A stretch of 5,845 bases of DNA from JBLMZW01 sp050259035 (GTDB lineage Bacteria; Bacillota; Syntrophomonadia; Syntrophomonadales; DTU052). Positions 1-4,705 of the stretch are shown here, piece by piece; within the stretch, counting starts at the first letter, position 1, and every line of letters starts with the position of its first letter. The notes under the pieces were generated by a model that was not told the origin of the DNA, made no database searches, and saw only the letters and a list, made by a program, of their open reading frames with translations. The stretch lies in the NCBI GenBank assembly GCA_050259035.1, contig JBLMZW010000120.1:1-5845 (forward strand). Reading direction: 5' to 3'. The position numbers and the translations under genes were made by a program.

Positions 1-70
1 GTCGAGGACCGATAGCCGAAGATTTGGCTTTAGTTTTAACTTTAACTTTAACTATAGTTTGGTCACCCAT
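1..70 (-). CDS. Start of an unknown protein, truncated by the left window edge
   Basis: On the minus strand an ATG (70-68) is preceded by a perfect GGAGG (82-78) with a 7-base spacer, as good a ribosome binding site as that of pdxS. The frame stays open to the window edge, giving 23 codons that begin MGDQTIVKVKVKTKAKSS and continue AIGPR. The first part alternates Val and Lys, encoded by three tandem GTTAAA units, which would suit an exposed beta-strand or a basic N-terminal tail; no signal peptide is visible. I do not recognise the family and assign no function. It is the only gene left of the tRNA and points away from it. The start call is fairly secure because of the Shine-Dalgarno match; that it is a real gene is an inference from start context and the open frame only. 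Confidence 0.6.
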   Translation of the reverse strand, partial: MGDQTIVKVKVKTKAKSSAIGPR

Positions 71-93
71 TCCTTTACCTCCGAAGATTAGAT

Positions 94-102
94 GTTATAC
101 CA
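94..102 (-). promoter_or_regulatory. Candidate extended -10 promoter for the left-edge gene
   Basis: Read on the minus strand this is TGG followed by TATAAC, an extended -10 (TGn plus a 5/6 match to TATAAT). Transcription would start near 87, leaving a very short leader just ahead of the GGAGG at 82-78. No good -35 is present at 17 bases, which extended -10 promoters tolerate. A longer transcript starting further upstream is equally possible. Confidence 0.35.
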
Positions 103-122
103 TGATATGGAGTGTGAGGGAA

Positions 123-175
123 TATTGATCCACGGGCTAGTTCCCAGGCTAGTACACTTTATATTTGGATCAATA
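123..175. repeat. 10-bp perfect inverted repeat enclosing a 7-bp direct repeat
   Basis: TATTGATCCA (123-132) and TGGATCAATA (166-175) are exact reverse complements separated by 33 bases. Inside, GGCTAGT occurs twice (135-141 and 147-153) with a 12-base period. It lies about 50-100 bases upstream of the left-edge gene, so it could be an operator pair or, if transcribed, a long stem-loop in a leader. Seen directly; function is unknown. Confidence 0.6.
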
Positions 176-219
176 AATCTGGATGCTTCTTACGTGATAA
201 CTATTTAAACTGGACAGAG

Positions 220-270
220 TATATAGAAAGTCAAAATATTACGACCGGCTCGAAAGCCGGTTTCTATATA
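220..270. repeat. Nested inverted repeats, hairpin within a hairpin
   Basis: An outer repeat, TATATAGAAA (220-229) and TTTCTATATA (261-270), encloses an inner hairpin ACCGGCT-CGAA-AGCCGGT (244-261); the two share base 261. On the plus strand the inner stem is followed by TTTCTATAT, a weak terminator-like tail; on the minus strand the loop reads TTCG. The core resembles the tRNA terminator at 407-430 (both contain GACCGGC, then GAAAGCC). It could be an intrinsic terminator or a degenerate copy of a small palindromic repeat. Confidence 0.5.
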
Positions 271-397
271 GTGCGGGAAATACTGAAGCGATTCAACAGC
301 GAAAAAATACTGACCTAAGGCATGGCGAAAAAGTGGCGAATTTCTCTGGAAAACTATATGAAAGTTCATACAAATTAATACGTTTAAAGGATAAAAG

Positions 398-430
398 GTA
401 AAATAAAAGACCGGCCTGAAAGCCAGTCTT
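398..430 (-). terminator. Intrinsic terminator of tRNA-Leu
   Basis: Fourteen bases past the tRNA CCA end the minus strand forms AAGACTGGC-TTTCAG-GCCGGTCTT (430-407), followed by TTATTTTA. The 9-bp stem is complete only as minus-strand RNA, where one position is a U.G pair; on the plus strand the same position is a C-A mismatch. This strand bias and the T-rich tail place it as the tRNA terminator. Confidence 0.8.
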
Positions 431-443
431 ATTCGGTCTTTAG

Positions 444-532
444 TGGTGCCGGAGACCGGGGTCGAACCGGTACGAGTGTCACCACCCGCGGGATTTTAAG
501 TCCCGTGCGTCTGCCTATTCCGCCACTCCGGC
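444..532 (-). tRNA. tRNA-Leu, anticodon UAA, CCA encoded
   Basis: The minus strand folds into a complete 89-base class II tRNA. The acceptor stem is GCCGGAG paired with CTCCGGC, the D arm has a GCG/CGC stem, and the anticodon stem CGGGA/TCCCG carries loop CTTAAAA with anticodon TAA. A 6-bp variable arm (CGGGTG/CACTCG, one G.U) follows, then the T arm ACCGG-TTCGACC-CCGGT, discriminator A and an encoded CCA (446-444). The long variable arm and A discriminator fit leucine. UAA reads the UUA and UUG codons. It has its own promoter and terminator, so it is a single-gene transcription unit set between the PAS gene and the left intergenic stretch. Confidence 0.98.
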
Positions 533-555
533 ACAAATGATCAGTTAGCTTAACT

Positions 556-584
556 ATTATACTTCAGGAATCCCGGTAAATCAA
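556..584 (-). promoter_or_regulatory. Sigma-A-type promoter of tRNA-Leu
   Basis: On the minus strand TTGATT (584-579) is followed after exactly 17 bases by a consensus TATAAT (561-556). Transcription would start near 549, about 17 bases ahead of the mature tRNA 5' end at 532, typical for a stable RNA gene. Confidence 0.85.
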
Positions 585-595
585 GGATGATATTT

Positions 596-624
596 ATACC
601 AAAATTATTATTTCCGAAGGAAAT
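596..624 (-). terminator. Possible terminator of the deacetylase-PAS operon overlapping the stop codon
   Basis: The minus strand carries ATTTCC-TTC-GGAAAT (624-610), a 6-bp stem that overlaps the last codons and the first base of the TAA (610-608) of the PAS gene, followed by AATAATTTTGG. The stem is AT-rich and the T tract short, so it may be weak. It sits directly before the -35 of the tRNA promoter. Confidence 0.4.
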
Positions 625-946
625 GGGGGATTTCCTCCGGGAGGGGAAGAACAATCTCCAATAGACCTCCAACAACGCCGTTCTCAGACCAGGGCATTTG
701 ATAAATTAACTTGCGTTTACCCTGTCTTTCGATGGTATAGCAGTTAGTACGCGGATTATCCAGCAGGTCTTTTACTTTATCATTAGATAAGCCGGGATGG
801 CAATCCAAAAGGTTTTGGCCCATTAAATTATAACCACCGTCATCTTCAAACATATGCGCGGAGCGGTCATTCATATAGATAATCTGCCCCTCGCGGTTGC
901 AAATAGTAACCGCAACTTCTAATTCTTTATACCAGTCAATGTTCAT
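608..946 (-). CDS. Small single-domain PAS sensor protein
   Basis: The 112-residue product is essentially one PAS fold. The N-terminal part (about 10-30, VAVTICNREGQIIYMNDRSA) has the PAS beta-hairpin pattern ending in N-D-R-S. A helical middle contains G43-Q-N-L-L-D-C-H-P (43-51), and C-terminal strands (about 68-100) include YTIERQGKRKLIYQ and GGLLEIVLPL. There is no signal peptide, membrane segment or output domain, so it should be cytosolic and act by binding a ligand or a partner protein. The Cys49-His50-Pro51 motif resembles that in PAS domains of some Clostridia and DUF438 proteins and might bind a cofactor; this is inference. The ATG (946-944) overlaps the deacetylase stop by 4 bases (ATGA), with AAGGGGG about 9 bases upstream, so translation is probably coupled. 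No partner kinase or cyclase is nearby. Confidence 0.88.
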   Translation of the reverse strand: MNIDWYKELEVAVTICNREGQIIYMNDRSAHMFEDDGGYNLMGQNLLDCHPGLSNDKVKDLLDNPRTNCYTIERQGKRKLIYQMPWSENGVVGGLLEIVLPLPEEIPHFLRK

Positions 947-1920
947 TCCCTCATTCCCCCTTGATAAAAAGTATTTTGATTGTATATCGTATGTTTTAGT
1001 GATAGGCTATACTCCTTTAGAGTGGTTATATCGGGGGAATCTGAATTATTGCCCGGGATAACTGGGGTAACTTCATTCCCATAGAGATTATTTAAATCCT
1101 TAATTACCTGCTCCGGGCTGGATACGGTTATTCGATATAAGGTATTGCTGCCGGGATAATTAAGATAGTTGCCCTGGCGATAGATATAGCGAATACCGTT
1201 TTTAGACAGCAAATCCCGCAAGGTTCCATTAATGGCGCCAGTCGGAGGGGCAAAGTCTGTCACTGGCAGAGATAGAGTACTTAATGTCCGGGTCATTGTT
1301 GTCAGATCGGCTTCAATTCGATTGATATATTCCAGTTGCGTCTCCTGACGCCGCCCTAACCAGGCATAACTGGTGTAAAAAGGGCCATATTCATAGGGAA
1401 GGCATAAAATTTGATGGTGTGCATCAAAGGAGTGCCCGCCAAAATCCCATAACCCAGATGCTTGCATGGCCTTAATATCATCGGTGCTAAGGTGGGGAGT
1501 GAACTGCCGGGGTAAACGATAGTCGCTGCGGTAGTACATCATGACCGGAAACATTACTGCGGGTACCTGAAGTTTAACCAGAGTAGGGTGAGCATATTTA
1601 TATACATCCTGGTAGCCATCATCAAAGGTTATCAGGACGGATTTGCCAGGCAGCTGAATATTGCCAGCCATATAATCATGGAGGTCTTTTAAATATATAA
1701 AGTTATAACCCTGTTGTTTTAAGGTCTGCAGTGTTGAAGTGAAATCCTCTGGGGACATCGTTACTGAATTGGTTGGCCCGAGGGTTACCTGGTGAAAGAC
1801 CAAAACCGCCACACCTTTTGCCGAAGCGGAAGCAGGTATTATATATGTAGTTAAAAAAACTAACATCATTAAAAACAATATGCAAATCTTCTTAGAGGTT
1901 TTGGTCAAAGGGGACACCAT
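943..1920 (-). CDS. Secreted polysaccharide deacetylase (NodB/IcaB-PgaB-like)
   Basis: The 325-residue protein begins with a basic stretch and a hydrophobic core (about 11-30) ending ASASA-KG, a likely signal peptide cleaved after about residue 34, so it acts outside the membrane. MSPEDF (55-60) precedes a carbohydrate esterase 4/NodB domain. Motif 1 is TFDDG (98-102), with D100 the expected base and D101 a metal ligand; motif 2 is HSFDAH (163-168), giving metal ligands H163 and H168. Motif 3 is the unusual FAPPTG (223-228) where FAYPYG-like sequences are common. Such enzymes remove N-acetyl groups from cell-wall or matrix amino sugars; the HSFDAH context is closer to IcaB/PgaB matrix-glycan deacetylases than to peptidoglycan enzymes, but no glycan synthesis genes are here. 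AAGGAG (1930-1925) lies only 4 bases from the ATG; the GTG second codon has a more usual 7-base spacing and could be the true start. Confidence 0.92.
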   Translation of the reverse strand: MVSPLTKTSKKICILFLMMLVFLTTYIIPASASAKGVAVLVFHQVTLGPTNSVTMSPEDFTSTLQTLKQQGYNFIYLKDLHDYMAGNIQLPGKSVLITFDDGYQDVYKYAHPTLVKLQVPAVMFPVMMYYRSDYRLPRQFTPHLSTDDIKAMQASGLWDFGGHSFDAHHQILCLPYEYGPFYTSYAWLGRRQETQLEYINRIEADLTTMTRTLSTLSLPVTDFAPPTGAINGTLRDLLSKNGIRYIYRQGNYLNYPGSNTLYRITVSSPEQVIKDLNNLYGNEVTPVIPGNNSDSPDITTLKEYSLSLKHTIYNQNTFYQGGMRE

Positions 1921-1963
1921 CTTTCTCCTTTTATGGTTGCTTCCATGTAGTATGCTGTAAGAA

Positions 1964-2003
1964 GTACGTTGCTAATGTTAACATATTTGATACTCCAACG
2001 TAC
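1964..2003. promoter_or_regulatory. Widely spaced inverted repeat, possible operator
   Basis: GTACGTTG (1964-1971) and CAACGTAC (1996-2003) are exact reverse complements with centres 32 bp apart, about three helical turns. Between them is the 10-bp palindrome ATGTTAACAT (1975-1984). The site lies 44-83 bases upstream of the deacetylase start in the divergent region, so it could control that gene, tupBC, or both. No convincing -35/-10 pair was found for either direction. The repeat is seen directly; the operator role is inferred. Confidence 0.45.
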
Positions 2004-2069
2004 ATATTTAAACCTCGTCCATTATTAAGACGGCCAAAGCCGCTATTTTATTTCATGTAAATATCACCA

Positions 2070-2095
2070 GGGGAGGTAATTAATAAATAATTGAA
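2070..2095 (+). other. Strong orphan Shine-Dalgarno sequence with no gene after it
   Basis: GGGGAGGT (2070-2077) matches the 16S 3' end well, yet no start codon at proper spacing leads to an open frame. A TTG at 2091 gives only Leu-Lys-Lys-Asn and a stop (2103-2105). This is where tupA would be expected ahead of tupB, so it may be the remains of a lost gene start; no recognisable TupA residues remain. Confidence 0.35.
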
Positions 2096-2111
2096 GAAAA
2101 ATTAGTACCAT

Positions 2112-2159
2112 ATCGACAGGGAACTAAGCACATCTGTTATTTGAAGATGGTTCTTCGAT
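2112..2159 (+). other. Small hairpin in the tupB leader
   Basis: TTGAAGA-TGGT-TCTTCGA (2141-2158) forms a 7-bp stem with one T.G pair and a tetraloop, and ATCGA (2112-2116) could alternatively pair with TCGAT (2155-2159). It ends about 50 bases ahead of tupB. It does not match what I know of the Moco/Tuco riboswitch, and no T run follows, so it is not a plain terminator. Confidence 0.3.
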
Positions 2160-2210
2160 CAAGATAAGTATTAAAACTGCAAAAATACATACATGAAAGA
2201 GGATGAAAAA

Positions 2211-2867
2211 ATGATAGCGGGCACGGGTAAAGATCTGATAGAAATTATCCTGCTCTCATTGGCAGTCTCAGGCAGCTCAGTCCTGATATCGACATGTATA
2301 GGGGTTCCCCTGGGCGCTATGTTAGGAATCAAACGATTTCCTGGCCGGCGGGTAATCATGCGGCTGACGTACATGTTGATGAGCCTGCCGCCGGTTTTGG
2401 CAGGCCTTTTGGTGTACCTTCTTTTATCACGTACTGGCCCTCTGGGTTTTTGGGAAATATTATTTACGCCGATGGCGATGGTCTGTGCTCAGGTTTTATT
2501 AGTTACCCCGATAATAACTGGTCTGTCAGCATCGGCCATTGCTGCTCGGGAGAAAAAAGTGCTGTTAACCGCACTGACCATGGGTGCCAGCAATCGCCAG
2601 GCTACCTGGACGGTAATAAAAGAGGCACGAACCGGAATAACAGCCGCTATTATTACTGGTTTTGGCCGGGCCTTTGGTGAAGTCGGTGCGGTTATGCTGG
2701 TGGGCGGCAATATCAAGCATTTTACCCGGGTGCTTACTACCTCGATTGTGCTTGAAACCCGGCAGGGCAATTTTGAATTTGCTATCACCCTGGGTCTGGT
2801 GCTGCTGGTTTTGTCCTTTTTAGTGAGCAGTCTTCTCCTTTATCTTGATGAATCGGGATTATGGTAG
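2211..2867 (+). CDS. tupB: Tungstate ABC transporter permease TupB
   Basis: The 218-residue integral membrane protein belongs to the molybdate/tungstate permease group. It forms the channel through which tungstate (or a related oxyanion) passes, powered by TupC. Hydrophobic spans lie near 10-40, 55-75, 85-110, 143-165 and 190-212. The cytoplasmic coupling (EAA-like) loop is about 121-143 (LTMGASNRQATWTVIKEA). MSLPPVLAGLLVYLLLSR (57-74) and the region MLVGGNIKHFTRVLTTSIVLET (162-183) are typical of TupB rather than ModB. I chose the ATG at 2211 because AGAGG (2197-2201) lies 9 bases ahead; the upstream in-frame ATG at 2193 has no Shine-Dalgarno. tupC starts 13 bases after the stop. The usual first gene, tupA for the tungstate-binding protein, is absent upstream, so the binding protein must be encoded elsewhere or be missing. 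Tungstate would supply tungsten-pterin enzymes common in anaerobes. Confidence 0.92.
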   Translation: MIAGTGKDLIEIILLSLAVSGSSVLISTCIGVPLGAMLGIKRFPGRRVIMRLTYMLMSLPPVLAGLLVYLLLSRTGPLGFWEILFTPMAMVCAQVLLVTPIITGLSASAIAAREKKVLLTALTMGASNRQATWTVIKEARTGITAAIITGFGRAFGEVGAVMLVGGNIKHFTRVLTTSIVLETRQGNFEFAITLGLVLLVLSFLVSSLLLYLDESGLW

Positions 2868-2880
2868 AAGGAGATTAATA

Positions 2881-3609
2881 ATGGAATTATATACTTTACA
2901 TAATATTCAACAGGTTTACGAGAATAAGACGGTGTTGGACATTCCCTCCCTAACCTTGAGTGATGGCCAGATATACGGAGTGCTGGGGGCTAATGGAGCG
3001 GGGAAAAGCACTTTATTACGTTTGCTGGCATTTTTAGAAGCACCGGCTATGGGACATATAAGATTTCAAGGCAGGTCGGTAAGAAAGGATGAAAACTGGC
3101 TCAATCTGCGGCGTCAAGTTTGTATGGTAATGCAAACCCCCCTGATGTTTGCGGCCAGCGTCAATGATAATATTGCCTATGGCCTGAAAATGAGGGGAAT
3201 ACCAGCGCGTGAAATCAAGCGCCGGGTAGCTGAAGCTTTGGATATTGTCGACTTACCCGCTTACGGCAGCCGTTATGCCACCAGGTTATCGGGTGGAGAG
3301 ATGCAGCGGGTAGCTCTAGCCCGGGCTATAGTGATACGGCCTTCGGTTTTGCTGCTCGATGAGCCCACTGCCAATCTGGACCCAAACAGTGTAGCCCACA
3401 TTGAACAGTTAATAAAACGCATCCATGAGGAACGCGGTGTAACGATAATATTGGTTACCCATAACTTCTTTCAAACTCAGCGGGTGACCAACCAGGTTTT
3501 ATTCCTTCATCAAGGGCATTTAGTCGAGGAGGCAACCACGAAAATGTTTTTTGCAGAGCCCGAACAGCAATTGACCAGAGATTTCGTCACTGGTAACCTA
3601 ATTTACTAG
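2881..3609 (+). CDS. tupC: Tungstate ABC transporter ATP-binding protein TupC
   Basis: This 242-residue ATPase couples ATP hydrolysis to tungstate import through TupB on the inner face of the membrane. All nucleotide-binding motifs are intact: Walker A GANGAGKST (36-44), Q-loop Q85, signature LSGGE (136-140), Walker B VLLLDE (156-161) with catalytic E161, D-loop ANLD (164-167) and switch H194. The C-terminal ending TRDFVTGNLIY (232-242) matches the short tail typical of TupC; there is no added TOBE/MOP domain of the ModC kind, so no regulatory oxyanion site is expected. AAGGAGA (2868-2874) before the ATG at 2881 decides the start over an upstream in-frame ATG at 2845, which would overlap tupB and lacks a ribosome binding site. 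It pairs with tupB. A small hairpin and hemB follow. Confidence 0.94.
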   Translation: MELYTLHNIQQVYENKTVLDIPSLTLSDGQIYGVLGANGAGKSTLLRLLAFLEAPAMGHIRFQGRSVRKDENWLNLRRQVCMVMQTPLMFAASVNDNIAYGLKMRGIPAREIKRRVAEALDIVDLPAYGSRYATRLSGGEMQRVALARAIVIRPSVLLLDEPTANLDPNSVAHIEQLIKRIHEERGVTIILVTHNFFQTQRVTNQVLFLHQGHLVEEATTKMFFAEPEQQLTRDFVTGNLIY

Positions 3610-3623
3610 AAAGATTAAATAAG

Positions 3624-3637
3624 CTGACCAGGGTCAG
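3624..3637 (+). other. Short hairpin between tupC and hemB
   Basis: CTGACC-AG-GGTCAG is a perfect 6-bp inverted repeat (about 5 bp plus a tetraloop as RNA) in the 54-base gap. It is followed by AAAACC, not a T run, so it does not look like a terminator; it may be an RNA processing or stability site, or a protein-binding site. Confidence 0.35.
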
Positions 3638-3663
3638 AAAACCAGTATGGGAGGGATAACCTT

Positions 3664-4644
3664 ATGACTACATATCCGCTGCTGAGAATGAGACGCCTCA
3701 GACAAAACGAAGCTCTGCGCAGCATGGTACGCGAAACTGAAATCAATGCCAAAGATTTCATTTATCCTATGTTCGTTATTCATGGTCAGGGGGTAAAAAA
3801 TGAGATTCGTTCCCTGCCCGGAATTTATCAATATTCAGTTGACCAGTTACTATCACCGGTGGAAGCAGTGGTTAAAGCAGGTGTTCCGGCAGTGCTGCTG
3901 TTTGGAATTCCGGCCCATAAGGATGCAGAAGGCTCAGCCGCCTGGGATCCGGAAGGGGAGGTACCAAGAGCTACCCGGGCGATTAAAGAACACTTCCCTG
4001 AACTTTTGGTAATAACTGATGTCTGTATGTGTGAGTATACGGACCATGGCCATTGCGGTTTCCTGGATGCTCAGGGCCGGGTCGACAATGACCGCTCTCT
4101 GGAACTATTAGGACGGGAAGCCTTAGCTCATGCAGCTGCCGGTGCGGATATTGTAGCCCCTTCTGATATGATGGATGGACGGGTGGGTTACATTCGAAAA
4201 ATTCTTGACAACAACGGTTATGAACAGGTGCCCATTTTGGCCTATGCTGCCAAGTATGCTTCCGGCTTTTACGGGCCATTTCGCGAGGCTGCCGGGTCGG
4301 CACCTCAGTTCGGTGACCGCAAGGCTTATCAGATGGACCCGGCCAATGGTGATGAAGCACTGCGTGAGATCAGCCTGGATCTGCAGGAAGGTGCGGATAT
4401 GATTATGGTAAAGCCGGCGATGCCTTATTTGGACATTATTCGGCGGGCAAAAGACAGCTTCCCGGTACCGCTGGCTGCTTATCAGGTCAGTGGGGAATAT
4501 GCCATGCTTAAGGCCGCTGGTGCCAATGGTTGGCTGGATGAACCCCGGGTGGCTCTGGAAAGCCTTACCGCTATTAAACGCGCTGGAGCTGACATGATAA
4601 TCACTTATTATGCTTTAGAAGCAGCCAAATGGTTAAAAAGCTGA
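3664..4644 (+). CDS. hemB: Porphobilinogen synthase (delta-aminolevulinate dehydratase) HemB
   Basis: HemB condenses two 5-aminolevulinate molecules to porphobilinogen, the common early step to heme, siroheme, corrinoids and F430, in the cytosol as an octamer. The 326-residue length is normal. The two Schiff-base lysines are K197 (ILAYAAKYAS, 191-200) and K250 (MIMVKPAMPYLD, 246-257). The stretch DVCMCEYTDHGHCG (119-132) carries C121, C123 and C131, so this is the zinc-binding form, not the Asp/Mg form. The allosteric-metal region ALRE (232-235) is also kept. GGGAGGG (3649-3655) lies about 9 bases before the ATG. The usual neighbours hemA, hemC, hemD and hemL are absent here; hemB stands 54 bases after tupC and may be read from the same transcript. 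Identification is certain; operon membership is inferred. Confidence 0.98.
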   Translation: MTTYPLLRMRRLRQNEALRSMVRETEINAKDFIYPMFVIHGQGVKNEIRSLPGIYQYSVDQLLSPVEAVVKAGVPAVLLFGIPAHKDAEGSAAWDPEGEVPRATRAIKEHFPELLVITDVCMCEYTDHGHCGFLDAQGRVDNDRSLELLGREALAHAAAGADIVAPSDMMDGRVGYIRKILDNNGYEQVPILAYAAKYASGFYGPFREAAGSAPQFGDRKAYQMDPANGDEALREISLDLQEGADMIMVKPAMPYLDIIRRAKDSFPVPLAAYQVSGEYAMLKAAGANGWLDEPRVALESLTAIKRAGADMIITYYALEAAKWLKS

Positions 4645-4649
4645 TACGA

Positions 4650-4658
4650 TGCTATAAT
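4650..4658 (+). promoter_or_regulatory. Extended -10 promoter for pdxS
   Basis: TGC followed by a perfect TATAAT (4653-4658) makes a full extended -10 just 6 bases after the hemB stop. The -35 region (about 4630-4635, TGGTTA) is poor and lies inside hemB. Transcription would start near 4665, giving a leader of about 40 bases. It suggests pdxS can be transcribed apart from hemB. Confidence 0.6.
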
Positions 4659-4705
4659 TGGGGGAATAATTAATTTAATATTGAGGCTAAACAGGAGGAA
4701 TTACT

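Larger units (their letters stand above)
103..397. other. Intergenic stretch without a convincing gene
   Basis: Between the left-edge gene and the tRNA terminator there is no open frame with a start codon and ribosome binding site on either strand. The plus-strand frame 201-398 is open for 66 codons, but it follows a stop, has no ATG and no Shine-Dalgarno, and runs through a hairpin, so I do not call it. What the stretch does hold are two inverted repeats (123-175 and 220-270), listed separately. It is AT-rich compared with the genes to the right. Being next to the 3' end of a tRNA it is a position where elements often integrate, but no integrase or copy of the tRNA 3' end is seen here. Confidence 0.5.

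Noticed and set aside
201..398. Plus-strand open frame of 66 codons left of the tRNA
   Set aside because: It has no ATG, no ribosome binding site, crosses a nested hairpin and lies on the strand opposite to all neighbouring features.
1..532. Integrated element attached at the tRNA-Leu 3' end
   Set aside because: The tRNA is complete, with its own terminator, and no integrase or second copy of the tRNA 3' end is visible in the window.
2028..2050. CGGC-CAAA-GCCG hairpin followed by an A/T stretch as a terminator
   Set aside because: The stem is only 4 bp and no gene ends nearby on either strand.
2040..2190. Moco/Tuco riboswitch ahead of tupB
   Set aside because: The stretch lacks the long conserved stems I associate with this riboswitch; only a short hairpin is present.
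2193..2210. Upstream ATG as the start of tupB
   Set aside because: No Shine-Dalgarno precedes it, and the bases just after it (AGAGG, 2197-2201) serve as the Shine-Dalgarno of the ATG at 2211.
2294..2680. Plus-strand 128-codon open frame
   Set aside because: It is an out-of-frame shadow of tupB with low-hydrophobicity, unfamily-like sequence; tupB itself is well supported.
3983..4360. Minus-strand 125-codon open frame
   Set aside because: It lies wholly inside hemB, is rich in His, Pro and Arg as expected for a frame antisense to a gene, and has no ribosome binding site.
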